Below the pieces are notes generated by a model that saw nothing but the letters and a program-made list of their open reading frames with translations, did not search any database and was not told the origin of the DNA. From Halomonas sp. HL-93 (GTDB taxonomy: Bacteria; Pseudomonadota; Gammaproteobacteria; Pseudomonadales; Halomonadaceae), in the NCBI RefSeq assembly GCF_900086985.1, contig NZ_LT593974.1, positions 434,001 through 498,000 on the forward strand: a stretch of DNA of 64,000 nucleotides, in the 5' to 3' direction. Below are positions 33,859 to 41,790 of this stretch, in pieces (position 1 is the first letter of the stretch; every line of letters begins with the position of its first letter). The translations under genes and the position numbers were made by a program.

Positions 33859-34800
33859 ATGAGCATTTATCACCTATTAGGTAGCTTATCTAGCGTTCTC
33901 AAAGATGCGCTGCGCGTATACATGACGCTACTCAAAATCCTGATCCCGGCGTTGCTTATCGTCAAAGGATTAGAACTGCTAGGTGTGGTCGGTTGGTTGG
34001 GCGCCGTATTGGCCCCTTTAATGAGCGTGCTGGGATTGCCCGAGCAAATGGGTATTGTTTGGGCGGCGGCGCTCTTCACTAATTTGTACACCGCCATCGC
34101 GGTATTTTTCCAAGTTGCTGGTGATACGCCCTTGAGTTGCGAGCAAGTAACCGTGCTAGGTGCGTTAATGCTGGTAGGACACTCGATCCCTGTTGAGGGG
34201 GCGGTTGCCAAGCGTGCGGGTGTACCCTGGTGGGCTACGCTAGTGCTGCGTGTCGGTGGGGCTTTGTTGTTTGCTTGGCTTTTACACTGCTTCTATTCGT
34301 ATTTTGATTTGTTACAAGCGCCTGCAGCATTGGTATGGCAGCCAAGTTTTTCGACAGCGCCAACGCTAAGTGGTTGGGCAGTGGCTCAGCTTGAAACGCT
34401 AACACTTGTTTTTGTCATTATTTTAGCGCTGATTGTGCTCCTGAAACTTCTGAAAAAGATTGGCCTGGAGCGCTGGATTCATCTTGGGTTGCTACCGCTA
34501 CTCAAGCTATTAGGCATCGGCCGTTCGGCCGCTAATGTAACGGTGATTGGGTTCACGCTGGGGCTAAGCTATGGCGCGGGGCTGTTGATTCGTGACGTGC
34601 AAAATGGGGTGCTTAGCAAGCGAGAAAGCACATTAGCGCTTTGCTTTCTCGGCCTCTGCCACAGCGTTATAGAAGATACGCTGCTGATCTTAATGCTCGG
34701 GGCCGATATAGCGGGCATTTTGTGGGCAAGGTTGCTGTTTGCCGTTGTGGTTGTCGCGATTATCGCTCGCTGGCCCAAAGCCACGGTAACTAATAAATAA
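33859..34800 (+). CDS. nucleoside-recognition (Gate) domain membrane protein
   Basis: A 313-residue inner-membrane protein with about 8 hydrophobic segments and duplicated Gate-type halves (LLKILIPALLIVKGLELLG and GRSAANVTVIGFTLGLSYGAG). It is related to spore-maturation/YjiH-like proteins, whose substrates are mostly unknown. The start is uncertain: ATG 33859 has AGAGG only 3 nt away, and ATG 33841 is an alternative. It is divergent from lrp, which probably regulates it as a transport target (inference). Confidence 0.7.
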   Translation: MSIYHLLGSLSSVLKDALRVYMTLLKILIPALLIVKGLELLGVVGWLGAVLAPLMSVLGLPEQMGIVWAAALFTNLYTAIAVFFQVAGDTPLSCEQVTVLGALMLVGHSIPVEGAVAKRAGVPWWATLVLRVGGALLFAWLLHCFYSYFDLLQAPAALVWQPSFSTAPTLSGWAVAQLETLTLVFVIILALIVLLKLLKKIGLERWIHLGLLPLLKLLGIGRSAANVTVIGFTLGLSYGAGLLIRDVQNGVLSKRESTLALCFLGLCHSVIEDTLLILMLGADIAGILWARLLFAVVVVAIIARWPKATVTNK

Positions 34801-34824
34801 GCAAGTACGCCCTAGAGGTGCTTT

Positions 34825-34872
34825 GAGCTGGTCGCCTCGGTAATTATGAGAGGGATCGGGCTAACGGCTTAA
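34825..34872 (+). pseudogene. rutR 3'-end remnant, left copy
   Basis: Read in frame, 34825-34872 encodes ELVASVIMRGIGLTA and a stop, matching the C-terminus of the RutR-like protein (QSVTSVILRGIGLTA). Codon choice differs from the intact gene at many third positions, so this tail came from a diverged allele. The AbiE copy B operator follows within 30 bp. Confidence 0.75.
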
Positions 34873-34899
34873 GCTAGGGAAGAAGATTTGAAAATCTGT

Positions 34900-34943
34900 A
34901 AGTATACACCTAGACTATGAATATATAGTCCAGGTGTCTACTT
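34900..34943 (+). promoter_or_regulatory. AbiEi operator/promoter, copy B
   Basis: Arms AAGTATACACCTAGACTAT (34900-34918) and ATAGTCCAGGTGTCTACTT (34925-34943) are inverted, matching at 17 of 19. The ATG at 34944 follows immediately. TATAGT at 34924-34929 is the likely -10. The layout is the same as in copy A. Confidence 0.65.
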
Positions 34944-35483
34944 ATGGATCAAATGCTCGCTCGCCAACGCTTGGATGCTTGGGATCGTCGGGGGCGCACT
35001 ATCTTTACGCTGCGAGATATCGCCAAGCTGTTCCACGAGGATAGTCCGAAAACGCTGCAAGAAGGCGTAAACCGACTCCGTCGTCATGGGGTGCTTGAAG
35101 GTGTTGCGCGAGGTATCTACCGCTATACCCTGTCTCGAACCCCAGATGCTTACCGGCTGGAGCGTATCGCTCGTGCCATGCGGCGTGGTGAATACAGCTA
35201 TGTATCTTTAGAGTCTGCCTTATCAGAATACGGTGCTATCTCACAGATTCCGGTTGATCGACTGACCGTGATGACGACCGGCCGAAAGGGAACCTATCAC
35301 ACACCTTATGGCACCATTGAGTTTACCCACACAAGCCGCCCAATCACTGAATTGATGGAGCGAATGAAGGATATCGGCCGCCCCCTCAAAATCGCGACAC
35401 CTGAAGCTGCCTGGGCTGATCTAAAACGTGTAGGGAGAAATACCCATCTAGTCGATATCGAGGTGCTAAATGAGCCGGATTGA
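34944..35483 (+). CDS. abiEi: AbiEi-type antitoxin, copy B
   Basis: A 179-residue antitoxin/autorepressor paired with an intact toxin. The winged-helix N-terminus (IFTLRDIAKLFHEDSPKTLQ) is followed by the AbiEi C-terminal domain (IATPEAAWADLKRVG). It differs from copy A at about 15 positions, mostly conservative and near the ends. There is no Shine-Dalgarno and the start codon touches the operator, again suggesting near-leaderless translation. The last 14 bp overlap the toxin gene. AbiE systems are type IV toxin-antitoxin modules giving abortive phage resistance and plasmid or island stabilisation (family knowledge). Confidence 0.88.
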   Translation: MDQMLARQRLDAWDRRGRTIFTLRDIAKLFHEDSPKTLQEGVNRLRRHGVLEGVARGIYRYTLSRTPDAYRLERIARAMRRGEYSYVSLESALSEYGAISQIPVDRLTVMTTGRKGTYHTPYGTIEFTHTSRPITELMERMKDIGRPLKIATPEAAWADLKRVGRNTHLVDIEVLNEPD

Positions 35484-36402
35484 GCCGGGTGATTATGAAA
35501 AGCTGGTGGCGCAAGCCATGGAGGATCCAGCGCGTAAAGCCATGCGCCCGGTGATTGAAAAGGAACTGCTCCACTTCGATATTCTATATGCCCTTGATAG
35601 AGAAGGACTGCTTGATGCACTAACGTTCCAAGGGGGAACGTGTTTGCGACTTTGCCGGGGGGCACCAAGATTTAGTGAAGACCTGGATTTCGCGGGAGAC
35701 CGACACTTTAAGCGTGAAAACTTTACGCGGATCAAAGAATGTATTGAAGATTACATGAGTAGCCGCTATCGTCTTGAGGTCACAGTGAAAGCACCAAAAG
35801 AACTCAGAGACGATCCTCGATACGCTGATGTAAGAGTCGATAAGTGGCAGGTTGCCGTCGTAACCGCACCCATGCGACCAGACATTCCGAAGCAGCGAAT
35901 CAAGCTGGAGATCGCGAACATTCCTGCTTATACCCGCGAGGCGCATGCCATCAAGATTCACTATCCTTTTCTGCCTGATGGGTACAGTGATCTATTGGTC
36001 GTCACTGAAAGTAACGATGAGATCATGGCAGACAAGCTCGTCTCGTTAGTGAACACCAAAAAGTATGTGCGTCACCGGGATATCTGGGATCTGCAATGGT
36101 TAAAGCAGCAAGGCGCGACACTTAAACTTGATTTACTCCAGCGCAAACTCAATGATTACAGCGTTGAGAATTACGCAATCAAGGCGCGCGGCATGATCGA
36201 GCAACTGCCCAGTATTATTTCAGGCACTGCTTTCTATTCAGAAATGACGCGATTTCTCCCCACTGACACGCTGGAACGAACGCTGGATAATCCGTTATTC
36301 GGCAACTTTCTGTCGCGAGAACTGACAACAATGCTTAGTTCGGTTGTCGCAACGCTAGACGGGCCTGAACCAAATACACCGCCTCCAGAATTTACGCTTT
36401 AA
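35470..36402 (+). CDS. abiEii: AbiEii-type nucleotidyltransferase toxin
   Basis: A 310-residue toxin of the AbiEii/AbiGii family. Visible motifs are GGTCLRL followed by RFSEDLDF (nucleotide and metal binding, residues about 57-75), DEIMADKLVSL (catalytic lysine region, about 185) and RHRDIWDLQWL (about 201). Known members transfer nucleotides, some to tRNA acceptor ends, causing reversible growth arrest. It is intact here. It is followed within 20 bp by a displaced rutR tail, so the cassette ends sharply. Confidence 0.88.
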   Translation: MSRIEPGDYEKLVAQAMEDPARKAMRPVIEKELLHFDILYALDREGLLDALTFQGGTCLRLCRGAPRFSEDLDFAGDRHFKRENFTRIKECIEDYMSSRYRLEVTVKAPKELRDDPRYADVRVDKWQVAVVTAPMRPDIPKQRIKLEIANIPAYTREAHAIKIHYPFLPDGYSDLLVVTESNDEIMADKLVSLVNTKKYVRHRDIWDLQWLKQQGATLKLDLLQRKLNDYSVENYAIKARGMIEQLPSIISGTAFYSEMTRFLPTDTLERTLDNPLFGNFLSRELTTMLSSVVATLDGPEPNTPPPEFTL

Positions 36403-36422
36403 CGTGCCCATCGACACCCCCA

Positions 36423-36506
36423 ACGCTTGACGAACTACAGTTCGAAAAAAAAGCGGTGCAGTCGGTGACTTCCGTGATCTTGAGAGGGATCGGGCTAACG
36501 GCTTGA
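36423..36506 (+). pseudogene. rutR 3'-end remnant, right copy
   Basis: 28 codons including the stop, in frame, reading TLDELQFEKKAVQSV then TSVILRGIGLTA, against PLDDLQFEKAVQSV and TSVILRGIGLTA in the intact protein, with one extra lysine codon. It has no start and no upstream part. It follows AbiEii by 20 bp and precedes the convergent hpxO by 33 bp, so marks the right edge of the island. Confidence 0.85.
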
Positions 36507-36539
36507 GCTGGGCAGATCCCCTCTTCAAGTCAGTTGGGG

Positions 36540-37760
36540 TTATCTCAGCGGTCCGCCGGTAACCGTGGTCTTCAAGCCATCAATGATGGCTTGGCCGTCT
36601 TCGTTCTTGAGCTCGTCGTACCAGGCTTGGGTGTGAGTGGCGTCGTGCCCATGGATCATCGCTGCGCGCTTGCGGGCGCGTTGGACAATTTCCCCCACCC
36701 GGTCGACGCGCGCCCTATCATACTGCGTTAAGGCGCTGGCAATGGCCGCCGACGTGTCCGCGTTTTCTTCAAGTGACCGCTGTACCGCTTGGGCAAGCAC
36801 CCAGGCATCTTCCATGGCTTGGCAGCCGCCCTGGCCGAGGTCTGGCGCCATGCCATGGGCGGCGTCGCCAAGCAGTGCGACGCGGGGCGCGGTTAGCGAA
36901 TCGAGCGGTGGGATATCGTAGATTTCCACGCGTGCCATGCGCGCCGGGTCAAAGCGTTCAATCAACGTCTGTACGGGCTCGGCCCAGCCTGCGAAATGCC
37001 CACGTAACTCATCGCGATAGTGATTGGCGTCGTTGGTAGTGCCAGCGGGGAGGGGCACATCAAAGAAGCAATAAAACTCCTGAGCACCTTCCTCATTACC
37101 ACCGCTACCCATGGGCATAAACGAAACCCGCTTAGCGTCGCCGACATACTGGTCCCAATGGCTCAGCGGTGCCAAGGCTTCATCAGCGGGCACGCGAACA
37201 TTCCAGTTCACGTAGCCAACGTATTGGCGCTCAACGGGGTGACCCACTACTTTGCCGCGTAGTTTTGAGTGTGTGCCTTCGGCCACTACCAGCAAGTCGG
37301 CATGTAGGCTTTCGCCGTCGTCAAAATGTGCCGACACGCCGTCCTGCGTTAACGTGTAATCATCGCAACGGCGGCCAAACTGGATGTGCTCGGACCCGAC
37401 GGCCTCCAGCAGTGTTTGTTGAAGCGCGGCGCGGGCAATCGGGCAGGCCCGCTGGCCCACATCGCCAAACAGCGGTGCAAGACTGAAGTCGGTCAAGGTT
37501 TGCCCGGTGTGGGTGAGATAACGCATCTGGGTCATCTCACCGCTCAGGCCTTCGATGGTTTCGCCAAGCCCCAGCTGATGCATGACTTTGACGCCGTTAG
37601 GCCATAGTGAAATCGCCGCGCCCACTGGGCGGATGGTCGCCACGCGCTCGACAACCCTGACGTGGTGCCCTTGCTGCTGGAAAGCGAGGGCCGTGCTCAG
37701 TCCCCCAATGCCCGCGCCGATAACGAGAATGTTGAGAGGGGTTGGGTGTGGGCGGGGCAT
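36540..37760 (-). CDS. hpxO: FAD-dependent urate hydroxylase
   Basis: A 406-residue flavoprotein monooxygenase closely resembling Klebsiella HpxO, which turns urate into 5-hydroxyisourate using NADH and oxygen. Matching segments are VIGAGIGGLSTALAFQQ, PVGAAISLWPNGVKVM, YVGYVNWN, CFFDVPLPAG, LLGDAAHGMAPDLGQGGCQAMEDA and the closing AWYDEL...GGPLR. Other purine genes are not in the window. It was probably the natural neighbour of rutR before the island entered, since both converge at the island's ends. Confidence 0.88.
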   Translation of the reverse strand: MPRPHPTPLNILVIGAGIGGLSTALAFQQQGHHVRVVERVATIRPVGAAISLWPNGVKVMHQLGLGETIEGLSGEMTQMRYLTHTGQTLTDFSLAPLFGDVGQRACPIARAALQQTLLEAVGSEHIQFGRRCDDYTLTQDGVSAHFDDGESLHADLLVVAEGTHSKLRGKVVGHPVERQYVGYVNWNVRVPADEALAPLSHWDQYVGDAKRVSFMPMGSGGNEEGAQEFYCFFDVPLPAGTTNDANHYRDELRGHFAGWAEPVQTLIERFDPARMARVEIYDIPPLDSLTAPRVALLGDAAHGMAPDLGQGGCQAMEDAWVLAQAVQRSLEENADTSAAIASALTQYDRARVDRVGEIVQRARKRAAMIHGHDATHTQAWYDELKNEDGQAIIDGLKTTVTGGPLR

Positions 37761-37977
37761 GACAAACTCCTTAAAACGGTAAAATAGCGCGATGTTGACG
37801 AGCAGGCGCAGTTTACGACCTCAGCCAACCGCTGTGACTAACTGTATACAAAATTGAGTCGTAATGTACAAGCATCAGCAATGCCAAGCTAAGTAGGCGT
37901 GTTGGAGAGTACTTGCTGGACAATGGCGATGCTGCAAACCAGGGCGAAAAAACCTCTAAAAAATTGCCTATGAGACC

Positions 37978-38006
37978 CTTGAAAGCCGCTCAAATGATCC
38001 TATTTT
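37978..38006 (+). promoter_or_regulatory. sigma-32-like heat-shock promoter
   Basis: CTTGAA (37978-37983), 15-bp spacer, CCTATTTT (37999-38006), close to the sigma-32 consensus CTTGAA and CCCCATNT. It lies 72 bp upstream of the first small heat-shock gene, giving a roughly 60-nt leader that could also fold as a thermosensor. The rest of the 318-bp gap shows nothing else clear. Confidence 0.55.
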
Positions 38007-38078
38007 CAGCTTGTAGAGGCCAGTGCGACGGCATGAAGGCCTCTTACCACAATCTGCTTAACGTAGGAGGTGTTCGAT

Positions 38079-38540
38079 ATGTTCGATGATCTCAAGCGTT
38101 TTGACGTAGGCTCGCCCCAACGGCTGGATTGGTTCCGGCAGTTGTTGGACGACTTCCTGCCTAATGATGCCGCTGCGGACATTCGCGCGGTGCCGCATGG
38201 CAGCTTTCCAATGATCAACGTAGCGCGTAGCGATGAAGCCGTACACGTTTATGTGTTTGCGGCGGGGCTAGACGCTTCGGACCTCACTATTGATGTCCAA
38301 GACAATGTGCTCACGCTGCGCGGTAAGCGTGAATCTGTCATCGGCAATGGCAACAACGGCAACTCGCGTCCGGTCTTTCGCCGTGAACGCGTTAACGGTG
38401 ACTTCGTGCGTGCCATTGCATTGCCGGATGGCGTGGATGCCGATCGCGCCGAAGCACGTTATGCCCATGGCGTATTCGAGATAGTACTGCCCAAGCGCGA
38501 GGAGCTTAAGCCGCGTCGCATTGATGTCCAAGCGGCTTGA
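38079..38540 (+). CDS. Hsp20/alpha-crystallin small heat-shock protein 1
   Basis: A 153-residue holdase chaperone. The alpha-crystallin domain covers about residues 45-150 (VYVFAAGLDASDLTIDVQDN and GVFEIVLPKRE). A short N-terminal arm is rich in F/W (FRQLLDDF) for client binding. AGGAGG sits 8 nt before the ATG at 38079; an in-frame GTG at 38070 would lie in the ribosome site. It is in tandem with a second hsp20 37 bp downstream; both end in RRIDVQAA, so they arose by duplication. Confidence 0.92.
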   Translation: MFDDLKRFDVGSPQRLDWFRQLLDDFLPNDAAADIRAVPHGSFPMINVARSDEAVHVYVFAAGLDASDLTIDVQDNVLTLRGKRESVIGNGNNGNSRPVFRRERVNGDFVRAIALPDGVDADRAEARYAHGVFEIVLPKREELKPRRIDVQAA

Positions 38541-38576
38541 TCATTGTTTATTAAGCATTTTAGGAGGTGATAAGCC

Positions 38577-38975
38577 ATGAATAAGATGGTTCGTTCATCC
38601 GATAATCAAGCGGTTCAGCAAGGTGGCGAAGAGAAACGCCGTGAAGAGACATTGTTGCCAGCGGTCGACATTGTTGAAGAGGCTGATGCCCTCAAACTGG
38701 TCGCTGATATGCCCGGCGTGACGCATGAATCGCTTAACGTAGAGCTCGACAATAACGTACTGAGCCTGGAAGGGAATATCAGCCTCAACATGCCGGAGGG
38801 GCTGAGTGCACTTCACGCCGAGGTACGTGGGCAGCGCTTTGCACGACGTTTCAACCTCAGTCACGAAGTCGACGGTGATGCCATTACGGCTCGTATCGTC
38901 AATGGTGTACTGACGGTAACGCTGCCGAAAAAAGATAGCCATCGAACCCGGCGAATAGACGTCCAAGCTGCTTGA
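38577..38975 (+). CDS. Hsp20/alpha-crystallin small heat-shock protein 2
   Basis: A 132-residue paralogue of the preceding chaperone, with a more charged N-terminus (EEKRREETLLP) and a complete alpha-crystallin domain (LKLVADMPGVTHESLNVELD and GVLTVTLPKKD). AGGAGG precedes the ATG. It probably co-assembles with the first protein into mixed oligomers (inference from paired ibpA/ibpB-like systems). A terminator follows. Confidence 0.92.
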   Translation: MNKMVRSSDNQAVQQGGEEKRREETLLPAVDIVEEADALKLVADMPGVTHESLNVELDNNVLSLEGNISLNMPEGLSALHAEVRGQRFARRFNLSHEVDGDAITARIVNGVLTVTLPKKDSHRTRRIDVQAA

Positions 38976-39031
38976 GGGACGTGAGTATCCTTCCTCTATG
39001 TTTTGTTGAGCCTTTTAATAGCTTCAGCTAG

Positions 39032-39063
39032 GAGTGCCTGTGATAAAGCAGGCACTCTTTTTT
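39032..39063 (+). terminator. rho-independent terminator after the hsp20 pair
   Basis: GAGTGCCTG (39032-39040), 8-nt loop, CAGGCACTC (39049-39057), then six T. It ends the heat-shock operon and faces the convergent phzF gene. Confidence 0.85.
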
Positions 39064-39078
39064 ATTCTCAATGAGGCT

Positions 39079-39945
39079 TCACTTATAGAACTCGCCTTTC
39101 CCCGCCACTACCGCGTTACCGCCAACCTGAACGAAACCGGGCTTGATATCGCCATTGGCGGCGGTGTGAATAACACTGGGGCGGTTCATTTCAACGCCTT
39201 GGTGAATCTGCCAGCTTAAAACGTTTGGTTGTATCGGTGCCAAGTAGCCAGTCAGGGCTGCTGCCGCGCTACCGGTAGCGGGGTCTTCACAAATGCTTGC
39301 GTGCATGGAAAACATGCGGCTATGAATCGTTGTGTCAATTTCGTCTCGCTGTTTATTCACATAAAGGTAGATCTGTTCCACGTTGCTCGGGGTGATGGCA
39401 TTCGCCCAGCTCGCCGCCGAAATACAAACGGACTCCAAGGCGTCCTGATCGGTAAGCTCAATCAAATGAAAGGGCAGGCCGCAGGAGGCTATCACCGGGT
39501 CGCCCATCACCTGATGCTCCTTGATACCTAATAGCTCGGCGGCGGTAGCGTAATCAAGTGTGCTCGCCATCACCGAGGCAGGCTTAGCGGTAGTAAACGT
39601 CGCTCTTCCTTGCTCATAGCGTACCGCCAGTTCGCCGATAGGGGGCTGAAGCACGATGGTTTGCTCGCGATTGACGAGATTTAAATCTGCCAATAGATGC
39701 GCGGTGCCGACCGTAGGGTGGCCGGCAAAGGGCAACTCTCGGGTGGGCGTAAAGATCCTCATTGGGTAGTGGTTCGGCCCAGTGGCAGCGCCCAAAAACA
39801 CCGTTTCGGCAAGATTCAGCTCGTTGGCCAACGCCTGCATGGTGTTGGTTGCTAACCCACCGGCATCTAGAAACACCGCCAAGGGGTTGCCTGCAAACGG
39901 CTGGTCGGTAAATACATCTAGCAAATAATACTCAGTGCTCTTCAT
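39079..39945 (-). CDS. PhzF family isomerase-like protein
   Basis: A 288-residue protein of the PhzF/diaminopimelate-epimerase fold. The N-terminal half has VFTDQPFAGNPLAVF and the catalytic-type glutamate region NELNLAETVF. The second half has CEDPATGSAAAAL, the family hallmark. Most PhzF homologues outside phenazine clusters have unknown substrates; no phenazine genes adjoin. The ATG at 39945 has GGGAG 6 nt upstream. It overlaps the DUF1127 gene by 14 bp and is divergent from a MocR regulator that probably controls both. Confidence 0.88.
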   Translation of the reverse strand: MKSTEYYLLDVFTDQPFAGNPLAVFLDAGGLATNTMQALANELNLAETVFLGAATGPNHYPMRIFTPTRELPFAGHPTVGTAHLLADLNLVNREQTIVLQPPIGELAVRYEQGRATFTTAKPASVMASTLDYATAAELLGIKEHQVMGDPVIASCGLPFHLIELTDQDALESVCISAASWANAITPSNVEQIYLYVNKQRDEIDTTIHSRMFSMHASICEDPATGSAAAALTGYLAPIQPNVLSWQIHQGVEMNRPSVIHTAANGDIKPGFVQVGGNAVVAGKGEFYK

Positions 39946-40144
39946 TCGGTCTCCCTTTACATGACGAGTGTTGCCAAAACGGCTTATGGCCCTCTTTTTG
40001 CGCCTGGACGCGGGTAATGCCGATATCCTCCAGTAGCCGGTCATCCAGCGCCAGTAGCTGACGGCGGCTACGGCGATAGTGATGATATTGACACAGTTGA
40101 TAACTTAACTGACAGCGAAGCTGGTTGAGGCTGAAACGCGGCAT
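39932..40144 (-). CDS. DUF1127 small protein
   Basis: A 70-residue basic protein with the DUF1127 signature (RRQLLALDDRLLEDIGITRVQAQ) at about 25-50. Such proteins are small, Arg-rich and in some bacteria affect RNA binding and phosphate or carbon metabolism; the role here is unknown. GGAGGG precedes the ATG at 40144. The 3' end overlaps phzF by 14 bp, suggesting coupling. Confidence 0.82.
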   Translation of the reverse strand: MPRFSLNQLRCQLSYQLCQYHHYRRSRRQLLALDDRLLEDIGITRVQAQKEGHKPFWQHSSCKGRPNEEH

Positions 40145-40197
40145 AACGCTCCCTCCGTGTTGTATGTCCAACCAGATTACTCAGTGCTACTATTTGA

Positions 40198-40255
40198 ATA
40201 CAGATATAGAAATTATTATTTTAAGGATACAGAGAGGCGTGTTATTCCTCTGTAT
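40198..40255. promoter_or_regulatory. ATACAGA repeats, probable MocR operator
   Basis: ATACAGA occurs directly at 40198-40204 and 40227-40233 (29 bp apart) and inverted as TCTGTAT at 40249-40255. All lie in the 162-bp region between the divergent DUF1127-phzF pair and the MocR gene. MocR-type regulators typically bind repeated half-sites here. Confidence 0.5.
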
Positions 40256-40306
40256 GCTGGTTAAGAAGCGTATCTGTATCGTTTATGGGCTGTGGGGTAG
40301 GGTGTT

Positions 40307-41758
40307 ATGACGCGCTATGAAGAGGTCGCCAATGTATTGCGGGAGCGTATCGAGCATGGCATTTACCGTGTAGGCGACCGCTTGCCTTCTATCCGCGCGG
40401 TGTGCCAGGAGTTGGATGTCAGTATCTCGACAGCTCAGGAAGCCTATCGACAGCTAATGGATGCGGCACTGATCGAGTCACGGCCAAAATCGGGTTACTT
40501 CGTGCTGCCGAGCAGGGTGCCGTCGGTGCTGCCGTCGGTTTCTCGCCCGGCACAACGGCCTCTGGATATTTCTCAATGGGACCAGGTGCTGGAGCTTGTT
40601 GCCACCCAGCGAGATGACATCCGACTTCTACTCGGGCGTGGCGTGCCGAATCTTGAGTATGAGACGCTGCGGCCATTGTCGAAAATCCTAGCGGGTCTGC
40701 ATCGCAGTGCGGATATTAACGGGTTTAATTATGACAAGCTGAGCGGTAGCCCCGAGCTTCGCCAGCAGGTGGCGCGGCTGGCCATCGCATCTGGCTGTTT
40801 GCTGCACCCGGACGACATCATGATTACCACCGGCTGCCAGGAGGCGCTGGCCATTTCGCTGCGCACCCTCACCCAGCCCGGCGATGTGGTCGCCGTGGAT
40901 TCGCCCAGCTTCTACGGCACCATGCAGATTCTTAAAGCCAACGGCTTAAAAGCGTTAGAGATTCCCACTGACCCGCAAACGGGCATCAGTCTGGAAGCCC
41001 TGGAACTGGCGTTGGAACAATGGCCGATCCGCGCCATACAAGTCACGCCAACGTATAATAACCCGCTTGGCTACACTATGAGTGAGGCGCGCAAGCGGGC
41101 GCTTTTTCAGCTCGCCCAGCGTTTTGATGTGGCGATTATCGAAGACGATATCTACGGCGACTTGTCTTTCACCCTGCCTAGGCCGCGCACAGTGAAATCC
41201 TTCGATGACGACGGGCGTGTGATGCTGTGTAGCGGCTTTTCCAAAACGGTGGGGCCTGGGCTGCGGGTGGGCTGGCTGGCACCGGGTCGTTACCGTGATC
41301 AGGCGCTGCATATGAAGTACGTCTCCACCGGCGCTTCGGCGACGCTGCCGCAGCTGGCGGTGGCGGAGTTCGTGGCTAAAGGGCACTACGAGCGCCACCT
41401 GCGTTTCGCTACCCGCCAGTATCAGCGCCAGCGGGACATCATGATCAGTTGGGTGCAGCGTTACTTCCCTAAGGGCGCGGGTATCAGTTATCCCCAGGGC
41501 AGTTTCTTGCTATGGGTTGAACTACCCGCCGCCGTGGATTGCGTGCGCCTAAATGAACACTTGGCAAAGCGCGCCATCCACGTGGCCCCCGGATCGCTGT
41601 TTTCAGCCTCGGGTAAGTTCCGCCAATGCCTGCGCTTGAACTACGCCTTTACCCTCACGCCTGCCATCGAAGATGCTGTGCGCACGGTGGGTGAGCTAGC
41701 CGCTGAGATGGTGGAAGAGGAGGAGCGGCATGCGCTGGAAGATAGGGTGATAGAGTAA
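40307..41758 (+). CDS. MocR/PdxR-type GntR-aminotransferase regulator
   Basis: A 483-residue fusion of a GntR winged helix (about 1-70, RLPSIRAVCQELDVSISTAQ) and a type I aminotransferase fold that binds PLP as effector (about 110-470). The PLP lysine is in CSGFSKTVGPGLRVGWL, with NNPLGYTM and IIEDDIYGDL before it. It is divergent from DUF1127-phzF and so their likely regulator. It is not adjacent to pdx genes, so PdxR itself is unlikely. Confidence 0.88.
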   Translation: MTRYEEVANVLRERIEHGIYRVGDRLPSIRAVCQELDVSISTAQEAYRQLMDAALIESRPKSGYFVLPSRVPSVLPSVSRPAQRPLDISQWDQVLELVATQRDDIRLLLGRGVPNLEYETLRPLSKILAGLHRSADINGFNYDKLSGSPELRQQVARLAIASGCLLHPDDIMITTGCQEALAISLRTLTQPGDVVAVDSPSFYGTMQILKANGLKALEIPTDPQTGISLEALELALEQWPIRAIQVTPTYNNPLGYTMSEARKRALFQLAQRFDVAIIEDDIYGDLSFTLPRPRTVKSFDDDGRVMLCSGFSKTVGPGLRVGWLAPGRYRDQALHMKYVSTGASATLPQLAVAEFVAKGHYERHLRFATRQYQRQRDIMISWVQRYFPKGAGISYPQGSFLLWVELPAAVDCVRLNEHLAKRAIHVAPGSLFSASGKFRQCLRLNYAFTLTPAIEDAVRTVGELAAEMVEEEERHALEDRVIE

Positions 41759-41790
41759 TATTAGCTGTTTAACACGATGGGAGAGCCATC

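Larger units (their letters stand above)
34847..36504 (+). repeat. 24-bp direct repeat framing AbiE cassette B
   Basis: The identical 24-bp sequence beginning TGAGAGGGATCGGGCTAACG occurs at 34847-34870 and 36481-36504, a period of 1634 bp with the AbiE copy B pair between. Both are the last codons of a rutR allele. They act like attachment-site or recombination duplications. Confidence 0.8.
23287..36506. mobile_element. accessory island anchored at the rutR 3' end
   Basis: About 13.2 kb of accessory genes lie between the intact rutR stop and a displaced rutR 3'-end remnant at 36423-36506; a third copy at 34825-34872 subdivides it. The segment 23.9-32.7 kb is visibly AT-richer than its surroundings. 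Contents are two AbiE loci, an unknown operon, IS30, NUDIX, Lrp and a membrane protein. The arrangement looks like successive insertions at a gene 3' end, but no integrase is present, so homologous or IS-mediated recombination with a foreign rutR-abiE segment is equally possible. Confidence 0.55.

Noticed and set aside
23287..36506. Prophage or integrative conjugative element
   Set aside because: No integrase, phage structural, conjugation or replication genes are present; only IS30 is a recognisable mobility gene.
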